This document shows positions 26,519 to 35,042 of a stretch of DNA of 64,000 nt, in pieces. Each line of letters begins with the position of its first letter. The first letter of the stretch is position 1. The position numbers and the translations under genes were made by a program. The stretch spans positions 267,442-331,441 of the forward strand of contig SVGB01000001.1 of NCBI GenBank assembly GCA_015056565.1, given 5' to 3'. Below the pieces are notes generated by a model. That model saw only the letters and a list, made by a program, of their open reading frames with translations, was not told where the DNA came from and searched no databases. The stretch is from Butyrivibrio sp. (GTDB lineage Bacteria; Bacillota; Clostridia; Lachnospirales; Lachnospiraceae).

Positions 26519-27178
26519 TCAGTTTGTTATTGCTGCAACCGCTGGAACTCTGACGAATGCCAGATCACCATGTTTTGTCATGTTTACAACTACATGATCC
26601 TGACGAACCTCAGTAACTGGAAGCTGAACCCAACTGCCGCCCTGGTTCTGATATACCGCAATGGTATCACCATTCTGAACTCCGGCTACATAGAAGTTAA
26701 CCTTTGCTGTCTTAAAGCCAACACCAGGAGAACTTGTTGTGATGCAGGAAACTAAAGATCCACCAACCTTGCCTGCAAGAGTAGCTGCAGATGAAACAAC
26801 TGCTGAGCTGGGAGCTGTGATTGTAAAGGTAGCATTGCTTTTGCCGCCATTGATCTCAATCTTTCCACCCTGATAAGTTACTGTTCCACCAAAGTTTACA
26901 TAGTTTCCAGAGCTTGACGCAGAAGGAGCAGATGATCTTCCGCCACCGCCACCACCGCCGCCGCTACTCTTTTCAACGACAACTGTCTGTTTAGCCTTAA
27001 CCAGCTCTGTAAGAGCCTCAATCTGTTTTCTCAACTCTTCATTCTGTTTCTTGATCTCTTCAATATCTTCTTTTTCTACACTGGAAGATCCCCCTGTTGA
27101 AGGGTCGGCTGCGCATACGCAGATAGATGAAGAAAACAGCATCACTGAGCAGAGAGCAATTGCAATTATCCTTTTCAT
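26519..27178 (-). CDS. Secreted protein with coiled coil, glycine tract and beta-rich C-terminus
   Basis: A 219-aa exported protein. The signal peptide (KRIIAIALCSVMLFSSS to CVCAADP) is followed by a short coiled coil (EEIKKQNEELRKQIEALTEL). A run of eight Gly in a Gly/Ser linker comes next, then a beta-rich domain of about 130 residues. I prefer ATG 27178, seven bases after GGAGG; a GTG two codons earlier is almost on top of that site. I recognise no family for the C-terminal domain. It lies 81 bases after the sortase-like gene, in the same direction. A small surface protein displayed by its linker is plausible. Confidence 0.78.
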   Translation of the reverse strand: MKRIIAIALCSVMLFSSSICVCAADPSTGGSSSVEKEDIEEIKKQNEELRKQIEALTELVKAKQTVVVEKSSGGGGGGGGRSSAPSASSSGNYVNFGGTVTYQGGKIEINGGKSNATFTITAPSSAVVSSAATLAGKVGGSLVSCITTSSPGVGFKTAKVNFYVAGVQNGDTIAVYQNQGGSWVQLPVTEVRQDHVVVNMTKHGDLAFVRVPAVAAITN

Positions 27179-27259
27179 ATTCACGCCTCCATACTTTCAA
27201 ATAATTTGTATTGTCTATATGGTTGTATATATGATGCCCCACACATCTCTGCAGGCCAA

Positions 27260-28048
27260 TCACCAGTCTTCACCGGGCTCGGAATAATCCACAACCCTGT
27301 CAATGGTTCCTCTTGCATCTCCCACAAGACATCCCACAACAACGGTCTGTTTTGAAGGATCGTCTGTATTTCTCGTCGAAAGAGTGATAATAAAGTTGTC
27401 GGGTTTTACAGCACCTTCCCAACCTGTCCTGAGCATCTTGTCCATGCTCTTATTGTGGTCTATCTCGTCCAAAAACGCCTGACAGCCGCTTGCATAGGTA
27501 AAGTCATAAACCTCCAAAAGCCTTGTATCCGGTCTTGAAAATGCTGCATACACATAATATACAAGAGCATTGCCGTCCAGGTATACATATATATATTCGT
27601 GGTCGTCGAAATATTTTTTGTCCAAAAACTTCTGAAGATCCGCAAACATGGTACCGTCCGAGGGCGATGAGCCATGGAGCACTTCATTAAAGTCACACAT
27701 GTTAGTGAGATTAGCACTTTCTGTGTAAATTGCTCCCTTGGGATCATCCTGCCTCATGGCATTGTGAGTCATGTAAAAAGAATCATCTCCATCAAGATTC
27801 TGACACACCGGATAATCAATATTTGTATCCGGAACATAGATCCAGGCGAAAATATCACTGTTATCGCTCTTTAGTTTGTCAAAATCCACATGTGAATCAG
27901 AAGCATTTTCATTTCTGCCATCAATCCCTGAAGCATCTTCCCCGGTAGCAGCTTTTCCGCATCCGTTAAGCAGCACCATTAAAGCTACCATCATGATCAG
28001 TTTAAGTGCAATCTTCTCTATGTAGTTATCTCGGCATAAACTGTTCAT
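27260..28048 (-). CDS. Class B sortase-fold lipoprotein lacking catalytic residues
   Basis: The 262-aa protein follows the class B sortase pattern: FAWIYVPDTNIDYPVCQ, then VLHGSSPSDGTMF and the strand IITLSTR with VVVGCLVG after it. In active enzymes the second motif reads YGHN with the catalytic His and the third reads LSTC with the catalytic Cys. Here they are HGSS (Ser127 in the His place) and LSTR (Arg226 in the Cys place), and the usual Arg of the last strand is not seen. It is therefore almost certainly unable to transpeptidate. The N-terminus ends in LLNGC, a lipobox. ATG 28048 uses GAAGG inside the end of the LCP gene, four bases downstream of its stop. A binding or scaffold role at the surface is likely. 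Confidence 0.85.
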   Translation of the reverse strand: MNSLCRDNYIEKIALKLIMMVALMVLLNGCGKAATGEDASGIDGRNENASDSHVDFDKLKSDNSDIFAWIYVPDTNIDYPVCQNLDGDDSFYMTHNAMRQDDPKGAIYTESANLTNMCDFNEVLHGSSPSDGTMFADLQKFLDKKYFDDHEYIYVYLDGNALVYYVYAAFSRPDTRLLEVYDFTYASGCQAFLDEIDHNKSMDKMLRTGWEGAVKPDNFIITLSTRNTDDPSKQTVVVGCLVGDARGTIDRVVDYSEPGEDW

Positions 28049-28052
28049 TTGT

Positions 28053-29114
28053 TTAGCCTTCGTAGTCAACTTTTTCATAAAAAACATCGATTATGGTCTG
28101 GTACAGACTGTCCTCATCCACTATAAACTCTTCGTACTTGCCTGTTTTCTGAGTTTTGCCGTCTATTGTCCTAAGATCCGAAGGATCAAAACTGTAGCTT
28201 GTAATATATGGTGCCAGATAGCTTATCTCATCAACAGAAATATTGGTGACCATCATATCACTTATAGCCTTGAACATCTCCACAGCAAATCCCGGGTCTT
28301 CAGAACTCTTTTCCCTAAGTGCACTGATGAAGCCGTTAAGGTACTGCTTCTGCCTCTCAAGTCTGTCATCGTTGGATCCGTAGATAGTAATGTCCCTGCT
28401 CTTAACATAGTGAAAAGCCTGATCCCCCTCAAGGTGGACATGTGCCCCCTTCTTAAGAGTCTTGTCAAACTTGGTCAGATCCTCAAGTACGGTAACATCC
28501 ACTCCTCCAACCTTGTCATTGATCGTGGGAATTGCGCTCATATTGATCGCTGCATAACCGTGGATGGGCAGCTGATAAAACATGTTTGAAACAGCCTTGA
28601 CCTCAAATTCACAGCTCTTTTCCATGCCATCACCGAAGGCATGAGCAACTGCGATCTGCGAGATCATAGTAGTCTGATATCTGCCGTAATCATCATAGAT
28701 ATCCACGTCTGTCATGGAATTTCGATTGATGCCTATTACCTTGATGGCGCTCTGGTGGGGATCTAATACTACTAAAAAGAGCGAATCCGCCTGGCCTGCA
28801 TCTGCCCCTTCCGGAACAGAGGTAACAACTTTATCATCCTTGTCGATTCCCATGATAAGGAAGGTTGTTATATCTTCATTATAATCGTATACTTCTCCGT
28901 TGTATCTGACCCAGTCTGACTGCCAGGTGGTGTTTGGTGTCTCCATCTGAATATCGTAGTCGCTTTGCGCCATCATAGGCGTGCTGGTAGCGGATTTAGC
29001 GCTTAGATTCGATTTTCCAAACATCCTCACCATCTCAAATCCCACAAGTCCAAGAACAATAAGCGTCATTAGGCTTGCCCAGACAATGAGGAAAACGCTT
29101 CCTTTTCCCCGCAT
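28053..29114 (-). CDS. LytR-CpsA-Psr (LCP) family protein
   Basis: A 353-aa membrane-anchored LCP protein; the family attaches glycopolymers to peptidoglycan from lipid-linked precursors. One N-terminal helix (FLIVWASLMTLIVLGLVGF) precedes the LCP domain. Marks are ADSLFLVVLDP, the Arg-bearing IGINRNSMTDVDIY, the segment NDKVGGVDVTV, and the ending HYVKSRDI with DRLERQKQYL. The conserved Asp and Arg residues of the pyrophosphate site are present. It sits in an operon with CpsBCD-like genes, which fits capsule or wall polysaccharide attachment. Gaps to both neighbours are under ten bases. Confidence 0.92.
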   Translation of the reverse strand: MRGKGSVFLIVWASLMTLIVLGLVGFEMVRMFGKSNLSAKSATSTPMMAQSDYDIQMETPNTTWQSDWVRYNGEVYDYNEDITTFLIMGIDKDDKVVTSVPEGADAGQADSLFLVVLDPHQSAIKVIGINRNSMTDVDIYDDYGRYQTTMISQIAVAHAFGDGMEKSCEFEVKAVSNMFYQLPIHGYAAINMSAIPTINDKVGGVDVTVLEDLTKFDKTLKKGAHVHLEGDQAFHYVKSRDITIYGSNDDRLERQKQYLNGFISALREKSSEDPGFAVEMFKAISDMMVTNISVDEISYLAPYITSYSFDPSDLRTIDGKTQKTGKYEEFIVDEDSLYQTIIDVFYEKVDYEG

Positions 29115-29123
29115 ATTAACTCC

Positions 29124-29654
29124 TTAGTTACCTGTTGTATTATTCTGTGCTTCTGCTGTACTGGTTTCAGAAGCTGCAGCGTCCTCACTGGTAGAGCCCT
29201 CTGTTTCAGCACCTGGAAACAGCGATGGCACTTCCTCGCCATTTTCACCATCCATGGCTCCGGTCATGTCTGGAAACATGCCATCTTCCATGGTTTCTGA
29301 CGAATCGCCATTGTTATCTATATCTGCAATGTCAGCAGGGAAAACTCTTGACTGCTTGGTCACGTTACCTGAAAGGTCCGCAACAGCATAGTATACAACC
29401 GCCGTCTCTTTTTCCCTGTTGAGAACAACCTTCTCCACTACGATCCTGCGGGTAAGATCCCCGTCCTTGGCATCGTAGGCCGCAACCCCAGCCTTAAGAT
29501 CATTGTCAGTGGTCTCTGAATCATAGATCATGTCCACTGAAGAAAAGCGAAACTCCGGGGCAATACGATCACTTCTGCCATAGGCAACAACGATCAGAAA
29601 GATCAAAACACCACTAAGTATTGAAAAGAATATTCCAAGAATATTACCTCTCAT
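29124..29654 (-). CDS. Membrane-anchored protein with Ig-like (DUF5011-type) domain
   Basis: A 176-aa protein with one N-terminal helix (GIFFSILSGVLIFLIVVAYG), an extracellular beta domain and an acidic Ser/Thr/Glu-rich tail of about 60 residues. The segment AAYDAKDGDLTRRIVV matches the D-x-x-D-G-D-L pattern of DUF5011-like surface domains, and VVYYAVADLSGNVTK is the usual closing strand. ATG 29654 has GGGAG six bases upstream. It lies between the BY-kinase and LCP genes with about ten-base gaps. Role unknown; perhaps an extracellular part of the polysaccharide system. Confidence 0.75.
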   Translation of the reverse strand: MRGNILGIFFSILSGVLIFLIVVAYGRSDRIAPEFRFSSVDMIYDSETTDNDLKAGVAAYDAKDGDLTRRIVVEKVVLNREKETAVVYYAVADLSGNVTKQSRVFPADIADIDNNGDSSETMEDGMFPDMTGAMDGENGEEVPSLFPGAETEGSTSEDAAASETSTAEAQNNTTGN

Positions 29655-29666
29655 CAGTCTCTCCCA

Positions 29667-30500
29667 TTAGTCCTTCCTTGTGACGCCTGCCAGATAATTG
29701 AGCTCATCCAGATCATCGTCATCAGGTTCTATATCTGCTACGGCGGCGTTTGGCCTTGGAGATGATGGTACGTCAGCACCATCATCTCCATTTCCGTAGT
29801 ACTTACCATAGTACTTGCCGTAGTACTTGCCATAGTAGCTGCCGTAATGGCCATAATAGCCCTTACCGGAGATATCTACTTTGTTAAGTACAACTCCAAG
29901 CATCTTGGCTCCAGCCTTATCAAGCTGATCCTTTACCCTCTGGGCAAAGCGATAGCTTATGGCATTGCTCTCTATTACCATAACTGTGCCATCACACTGC
30001 TTGGCTACAACCGCTGCATCAATAACGCTTCCAAGAGGCGGTGTATCAATGATGACATAGTCAAAAACCTGCTTCATGTTCTCAAGAACTTTTCCGAATA
30101 TCCTGCCTCCCAAAAGCTCACTGGGGTTAGGAGGAACAGGTCCTGCAAATACCACGTAAAGGTTTGGTGTATCGGTTTCGCAGATAACACTGGAGAGCCT
30201 CTCTCTTCCAACAAGGCAGTGTGTAAGGCCTAGCCTTACAGAGCCCGTTCTGTATCTGCCCACAAGCACTGATTTACGCATATCTGCATCCACCAGAACG
30301 GTCTTTTTCCCTGCCTCTGCAAAGGCCCTTGCAAGAGCCATGGCAACTGTAGTCTTGCCTTCACCCGGAGTACAGCTGGTCACAGAGATGACCCTGACGT
30401 TCTGTCCTGAGAATTCGATATTGCTTCGAAGGGTCTTATATGCTTCTTTTATCTGATAGTTGTTTTCAGCCTGGCTGAAATGGAGTTTCGCGCTCTGCAT
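29667..30500 (-). CDS. CpsD/CapB-type bacterial tyrosine kinase
   Basis: A 277-aa BY-kinase that phosphorylates its own tail and helps control polysaccharide chain length. Walker A is TPGEGKTT (Lys49) and Walker A' is VLVDADMRKS, with Walker B YVIIDTPPLGSV. The C-terminal tail holds a dense tyrosine cluster built from repeats of YYGK (about residues 216-240), where autophosphorylation is expected. The activating membrane partner is the next gene upstream, nine bases away, and the cognate CpsB-type phosphatase precedes that. Confidence 0.93.
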   Translation of the reverse strand: MQSAKLHFSQAENNYQIKEAYKTLRSNIEFSGQNVRVISVTSCTPGEGKTTVAMALARAFAEAGKKTVLVDADMRKSVLVGRYRTGSVRLGLTHCLVGRERLSSVICETDTPNLYVVFAGPVPPNPSELLGGRIFGKVLENMKQVFDYVIIDTPPLGSVIDAAVVAKQCDGTVMVIESNAISYRFAQRVKDQLDKAGAKMLGVVLNKVDISGKGYYGHYGSYYGKYYGKYYGKYYGNGDDGADVPSSPRPNAAVADIEPDDDDLDELNYLAGVTRKD

Positions 30501-30509
30501 GTGATCTCC

Positions 30510-31241
30510 TTACTTCTTTTTCTTATCAGACTTCTTGGATTTCTTTTTATCAGTATCTTCAGTAGTTAAAGGAACCAGAGCCAGCGTGCTAAGGCCAAGG
30601 TACCTCTCTACATCATCATTGCTCTTAATTGTGTCATCGAGAAGGTATCCCAGGATAACAAAGAATGCCACCACAACTGCCCCAAGGAAACCTGCAATAA
30701 CTGTCCATCTTGCAACGGAAGGTCCCGCCTTCTGGGTGGGAACATTGGCTGTCTCTGCCACGTTGATGGCGTCGATATCCATAACGTTAGTGATGTGTTC
30801 ACTGGCAACTTCTCTGATACAGTTGGCTATCTGCATGGCCATCAGAGGATCCTCATCCCTTGCTGTTATCGCAACGATACGGGTGTCTGATGGAGTGTCC
30901 ACCTTAAGGACATCTGAAAGGTCCTCATAGTCCACGTCCACCAGGTTAAGCCTCTGTATAACCTCCTCCAGAACGTACCTGCTCTTGATGAGCTCAGCGT
31001 AGTCCTGGGTCAGCTGCGTTGAAATCTGCACGTCAGAATAGGTAACTGTCTGGTTTTCCTCTTTATTCAAAATGTAGATCTTGGTGGTTGAGTCATACAC
31101 CGGATGGAGTACGAACTTGCTGACAAACAGTCCTGCCAGGGCAAAAAAGATACCGGCGCTGATTATCAGAAACGCCCGTCCCAAAAGCACTGCAAAAAGT
31201 TCCCCAAGATTAATTTCAATGATGTCGTCCCTATTACCCAT
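30510..31241 (-). CDS. Wzz/CapA-type chain-length and kinase-activator protein
   Basis: A 243-aa polysaccharide co-polymerase. Two membrane helices (residues about 20-40 and 180-200) flank an extracytoplasmic helical domain. The N-terminus EINLGELFAVLLGRAFLI and the proline-bearing segment before the second helix (PTQKAGPSV) are typical. The cytoplasmic tail is very Lys-rich (DKKKSKKSDKKKK) and should contact the BY-kinase encoded nine bases downstream. ATG 31241 has GGGAGC five bases upstream. Confidence 0.9.
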   Translation of the reverse strand: MGNRDDIIEINLGELFAVLLGRAFLIISAGIFFALAGLFVSKFVLHPVYDSTTKIYILNKEENQTVTYSDVQISTQLTQDYAELIKSRYVLEEVIQRLNLVDVDYEDLSDVLKVDTPSDTRIVAITARDEDPLMAMQIANCIREVASEHITNVMDIDAINVAETANVPTQKAGPSVARWTVIAGFLGAVVVAFFVILGYLLDDTIKSNDDVERYLGLSTLALVPLTTEDTDKKKSKKSDKKKK

Positions 31242-31287
31242 AGGTAGCTCCCATTATTAGTGTCAGACCATAGTCCCTGCCATGGCT

Positions 31288-32013
31288 CTATATCTGTTCA
31301 TTGCGAATGACATTTGCTGCATTAAGGAAAAAGAGCCTGTCAGCATAGTCACTTCCAAATTTTCTCTCAACATATTTCCTGCAATCAGAAAGCTTAGGCG
31401 CTCTCTTTTTTGCATCGTGAGCATCAGATGCCACAAAGTGCACCAGCTCATCCTTTAATATCTTTTTACAAAAATGCCCGATCCCAAAGCCATAATCTCC
31501 CATGATACTGGAGGCATTGACCTGAATGTAGCACCCAAGGTTTATAAGATCTGATACTCTTGCAGGGTGGGAAACTATATCGCTGTATCTCTCAACATGG
31601 GCAATTATTGGAATGTACCCTGCTCCCTGAACCTTGTAAGCGGCATTTTGTATGGACTTCCATGTGGCTGTAGGGTGGAACTCCACAAGTACATAGTCAG
31701 AACCTGCAAGTGAACAGATCTGACCACCTATCAGCTCATCCATGGTCTCATCGCTATAGTATATCTCATTTCCGGAAAAGAGCTTTACCTTGATACCTTC
31801 TGCCAGCGCTGCCTCTTTAAGTTTCTTCCTGTAGGCCACGTTGTGCTCAGGGCTTACATTGTGGTGCATAGGCTTGTGGTGGGGCGTAAGTATCATATGG
31901 GTGATGCCCTCTTTTTCAGCAATCTTTAGCATCTCCAGACTGCTTGCCATATCAGGGGAACCATCATCAACCCCAGGCATTACATGGCAATGTATATCTA
32001 TTGTAGGCTGCAT
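31288..32013 (-). CDS. CpsB/YwqE-type tyrosine-protein phosphatase (PHP fold)
   Basis: A 241-aa manganese-dependent phosphatase that should reverse BY-kinase phosphorylation. The PHP motif DIHCHVMPGVDDGS (His8, His10) and the later metal ligands in LTPHHKPM, FHP and HVERY are visible. I start at ATG 32013, behind AGGAGC; the frame extends 18 codons upstream without support. As first gene it probably defines the 5' end of the operon running to about 27260. Confidence 0.92.
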   Translation of the reverse strand: MQPTIDIHCHVMPGVDDGSPDMASSLEMLKIAEKEGITHMILTPHHKPMHHNVSPEHNVAYRKKLKEAALAEGIKVKLFSGNEIYYSDETMDELIGGQICSLAGSDYVLVEFHPTATWKSIQNAAYKVQGAGYIPIIAHVERYSDIVSHPARVSDLINLGCYIQVNASSIMGDYGFGIGHFCKKILKDELVHFVASDAHDAKKRAPKLSDCRKYVERKFGSDYADRLFFLNAANVIRNEQI

Positions 32014-32209
32014 AGTGCTCCTAAAATACCTTAAATTATTGAAGCCTCCGGATCTTTGGCTTCCCAAAAGAATACAAAATTACACAATAATTATACACCA
32101 TAATATGCAGTATTCCAATATCGTGTGGTTATTTAGAAAAAAAAGTACCATATGTAGATTTGATGATGTTTACGGGCAAAAAACTTATAAACTCATGTGT
32201 TTTTTAGTG

Positions 32210-32235
32210 TAAAATCATGCACATTTTATCGATAG
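32210..32235 (+). promoter_or_regulatory. Possible sigma-D (sigma-28)-like promoter of the chemotaxis receptor gene
   Basis: TAAA (32210-32213), 14 bases, then ATCGATAG (32228-32235). The flagellar consensus is TAAA, 15 bases, GCCGATAT. The similarity is partial, and the spacing one base short, so this is tentative. The rest of the 32014-32290 gap is AT-rich with no other clear feature. Confidence 0.3.
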
Positions 32236-32290
32236 TACGCTATTATATTTATATATTTATTCAGGGCTTAAAGAGAGGAGACACAAAGTA

Positions 32291-33997
32291 ATGAAGGTAC
32301 GCAAGATCAGTATTATCACCAAACTTATCATGGGGGTGATGGCTCTTTTCATGATATCAGATATCATTCTTGCCATCATTATCTACAACAAGGCCACTGA
32401 CATCTTAAATCAGGAGATCAGACAGAACACTGAAGGTATCGCAGCTTCTACTGCAGCACTTATAGACGGCAATATTGTAGCAGCCGTGCAACCAGGAGAA
32501 GAAGATACAGAAAGCTACCTTGAAGTAAGCAATCTCCTCACAACCGTACTTAACGAAACAGGTCTTGAGTATCTGTACACCTTAAGAAAATCCGGAAGCG
32601 GTATGGAATACGCCATCGATGCACAGATTGAGGACTACTCAGCTATAGGCGATGTCTTCGAGGATCAGGAAGCAGCACCAGCTCTAAATGGACAGATTGT
32701 ATCCAATAAAGAGCCTTACACCGACGAATGGGGCACCCACATCTCCTCCTACGCTCCCATCAAAGTTGACGGAAAGGTTGTAGGAGCCGTTGGCGCTGAT
32801 GTAAGCATGGACTGGGTTAAAGAACAAACCTCTGCCCTTATGAAGTCCATCATTATCACTTGCATTATTGTTCTTATCGTAAGTGGAATCATCTGCTTTA
32901 TCATCAGCAGGCTCCTGGCAGCAAAATTCAATATGCTTAATGACAAGATCGTTGAGCTCACAGAAGGCGACGGCGATCTTACGAGAAATATCGAAGTTGA
33001 TTCCGGCGATGAATTTGAAGTTATCGGAAACAATGTCAATTCCCTTATTCAGTTTATAAGAGAAATGCTCCTTTCCATCAATTCAGATTCCAACAGACTC
33101 AGTACGGCATCTGGAAACATCGCCGTTAATATCAAAGATGCCCGAAACAACTCCGAGGCCATCTCTTCAACTATTACAGATATGAGCTCAATGATGCAGA
33201 ATACATCAAGTTCTCTTAACGAGATGACAGAGCTTATGACCGATATCACCAACTCCTTCAAGGATATCGTTGAGGAAATCGACAGCGGACGAAACTTCTC
33301 AAGAGATGTTAAAGAGTCTGCATCTGAGACTGGTAAAAAAGCCTCTTCAGAACGAAACAGCACAGAAGAAAAGGTTGCCCAGATGGCTGAGTCAGTATCT
33401 GATAAGATCGAGCGTTCCAAGGCCGTTTCAAGGATTGAAGATCTTACAGGAAACATCATCGCCATTGCAAGCCAGACAAACCTCCTTGCCCTCAACGCTT
33501 CCATCGAGGCAGCAAGAGCCGGCGATGCAGGAAAAGGATTTGCAGTTGTTGCTACTGAGATTGGACAACTTGCAAGCAATTCACAGAACGCTGCCAGCGA
33601 GATCCAGACTGTTTCTTCTGAAGTTATTACCGCAGTTAACGAGTTGTCCGCAGAAGCAGAAAACCTTCTGGCCTTCGTTAAGGACACTACCATTGACGGA
33701 TATGATAAGCTTGTAAATATAAGTGAGGATTACCTTAACTCTGCTGTAAGGATCGATGAGATGATGGGACGCTTTGCTGAAGCTTCAGAGCAGATTCAGA
33801 AGAACGTCAACCTCATCCAGGAATCCACTGGCGCTATCAATTCTGCAGTTGAAGATGCAACCCAGAATGTTCTCACCACAGCTGAGAAGTCAGTTGAGAT
33901 GAGCGAGAACATGCTCAAGATCGACGAGGATGCTTCTGCAAGTAGCGAGCTTTCAAGTAAGCTCCAGAACGAGGTTGGTAAGTTTAAGCTTGAATAA
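32291..33997 (+). CDS. Methyl-accepting chemotaxis protein
   Basis: A 568-aa transmembrane chemoreceptor. One helix near residues 12-32, a sensor domain of about 150 residues outside, a second helix near 185-207 and a HAMP domain ([20 protein letters not shown]) precede the signalling coiled coil. The hairpin tip is canonical: [20 protein letters not shown] followed by [14 protein letters not shown], where CheA and CheW dock. The first cytoplasmic helix bundle is rich in Ser and Asn. The sensor family cannot be named from sequence alone. AGAGGAG lies ten bases before the ATG. A small DUF4250-like gene follows 25 bases later in the same direction. Confidence 0.93.
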   Translation: MKVRKISIITKLIMGVMALFMISDIILAIIIYNKATDILNQEIRQNTEGIAASTAALIDGNIVAAVQPGEEDTESYLEVSNLLTTVLNETGLEYLYTLRKSGSGMEYAIDAQIEDYSAIGDVFEDQEAAPALNGQIVSNKEPYTDEWGTHISSYAPIKVDGKVVGAVGADVSMDWVKEQTSALMKSIIITCIIVLIVSGIICFIISRLLAAKFNMLNDKIVELTEGDGDLTRNIEVDSGDEFEVIGNNVNSLIQFIREMLLSINSDSNRLSTASGNIAVNIKDARNNSEAISSTITDMSSMMQNTSSSLNEMTELMTDITNSFKDIVEEIDSGRNFSRDVKESASETGKKASSERNSTEEKVAQMAESVSDKIERSKAVSRIEDLTGNIIAIASQTNLLALNASIEAARAGDAGKGFAVVATEIGQLASNSQNAASEIQTVSSEVITAVNELSAEAENLLAFVKDTTIDGYDKLVNISEDYLNSAVRIDEMMGRFAEASEQIQKNVNLIQESTGAINSAVEDATQNVLTTAEKSVEMSENMLKIDEDASASSELSSKLQNEVGKFKLE

Positions 33998-34022
33998 ATC
34001 AATTGTTTTGGAGGAAAAAGAG

Positions 34023-34205
34023 ATGATACCTCAGGATCCTGTTATGCTGCTAAGTTACGTGAACACGCAGCTTAGAGATAACTACAAAGGACTGGACGCT
34101 CTGGCAGACGGCCTGGACATATCAAAAGATGATCTGAATGTCATTATTTCAAAACTGAATGGCATCGGATACAAGTTCGACAACGAAGCAAATCAGTTTA
34201 AGTAA
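34023..34205 (+). CDS. Small DUF4250-like protein, 60 aa
   Basis: The start (IPQDPVMLLSYVNTQLRD), the Leu-rich helices and the ending DNEANQFK match my recollection of DUF4250, a 55-60-residue family of Clostridia with unknown role. Helices and a turn (LDISKDDLNVIISKL) suggest a small helix-turn-helix-like fold. GGAGG lies upstream of ATG 34023. It sits 25 bases after the chemoreceptor gene and before a terminator, so the two are probably cotranscribed. Confidence 0.8.
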   Translation: MIPQDPVMLLSYVNTQLRDNYKGLDALADGLDISKDDLNVIISKLNGIGYKFDNEANQFK

Positions 34206-34209
34206 AGTT

Positions 34210-34237
34210 AAGGGAAGTCACTATGGTGACTTCCCTT
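34210..34237 (+). terminator. Hairpin after the DUF4250-like gene
   Basis: AAGGGAAGTCAC pairs perfectly with GTGACTTCCCTT around a TATG loop. The T tail is short, so termination may be moderate. Confidence 0.7.
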
Positions 34238-34324
34238 TCATAGTTGCCTGGTCAGGCTTACACTTTTATTAGCAGCAATTGATCAAAGTATGCTCTTTCC
34301 CTGAATCAAGGAAAGACTAATTTT

Positions 34325-34915
34325 TCACTTCTTCTTTTTCTTACTCATAGCAGGCTTCTTGGCCACGCTGTAGCCAAACTTGCCAAGCTTATTTCCAAGC
34401 TCAAAATATTCCCCATGGGAATAGGCCACAAGGTCAGTTGCCCCAAGATCAAAGCGTCCCTTGTCGTCCATGTATTTATCGTCAACCGTAACGCACAGCA
34501 CGTCTGCAATGATCATGTCGTGGCTTCCAAGTTCCAGAATCTTGTTAACCCTGCATTCAATGTTTACAGGGCTCTCCGCGATACCAGGACATGAAACCTT
34601 CCGGGATTCCTGGGGCGTAAGATGCATCTCTTTAAACTTGTCGAAGTCTCTTCCACTTCTTACTCCGCACCAGTCTGCAGCCTTCACCAAATCTTTTCCA
34701 ACAAGGTTAACTACAAACTCACCTGTTTCCTTGATGATGGCATGTGAAAAGCGCTCTTTCCTTACGGATATAGAAAGCATAGGCGGGTTAGTGCACACAT
34801 TTCCAGCCCAGGCAACAGTTATTATGTTAGGAGTCTCTCCTTCTCTTCCGCAGCTCACCATAACAGCCGGCAAAGGGTATAGCATATTTCCTGGCTTCCA
34901 CTCTTGTTTTGACAT
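34325..34915 (-). CDS. Flavin reductase-like (FMN-binding split barrel) protein
   Basis: A 196-aa protein of the flavin reductase family, which binds FMN in a dimeric split barrel. Typical parts are PLPAVMVSCGREGETPNIIT, AGNVCTNPPMLSISVRKERF, and TGEFVVNLVG, which form the flavin pocket. DMIIADVLCVTVDD is the usual late strand. The tail is Lys-rich. It stands alone between two terminators. Whether it reduces free flavin or serves as an FMN-linked redox protein cannot be told here. Confidence 0.9.
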   Translation of the reverse strand: MSKQEWKPGNMLYPLPAVMVSCGREGETPNIITVAWAGNVCTNPPMLSISVRKERFSHAIIKETGEFVVNLVGKDLVKAADWCGVRSGRDFDKFKEMHLTPQESRKVSCPGIAESPVNIECRVNKILELGSHDMIIADVLCVTVDDKYMDDKGRFDLGATDLVAYSHGEYFELGNKLGKFGYSVAKKPAMSKKKKK

Positions 34916-34977
34916 ATAAGTTCATCTTCTCCTTAAAAAATCCTACTGTAATTCTAACATGCTAATGCGCAAACAAA

Positions 34978-35023
34978 AACGCGCAATTATTGTGATTCTT
35001 TTAACCACAAATCATTGCGCGTT
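34978..35023 (-). terminator. Terminator of htpG
   Basis: AACGCGCAAT (34978-34987) pairs with ATTGCGCGTT (35014-35023), with further pairing inward (ATTGTG with CACAAAT). On the minus strand a run of T follows. It lies 20 bases after the htpG stop. Confidence 0.7.
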
Positions 35024-35042
35024 CTTATCACTTATATCAGTA

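Noticed and set aside
26940..26970. Glycine-codon tract as a phase-variation repeat
   Set aside because: The Gly codons are mixed and not a uniform tract, so slippage is less likely, and a frameshift would destroy the only recognisable domain.
29780..29860. Short direct repeats resembling a small CRISPR
   Set aside because: They are the coding repeats of the tyrosine-rich tail of the BY-kinase, with no spacers.
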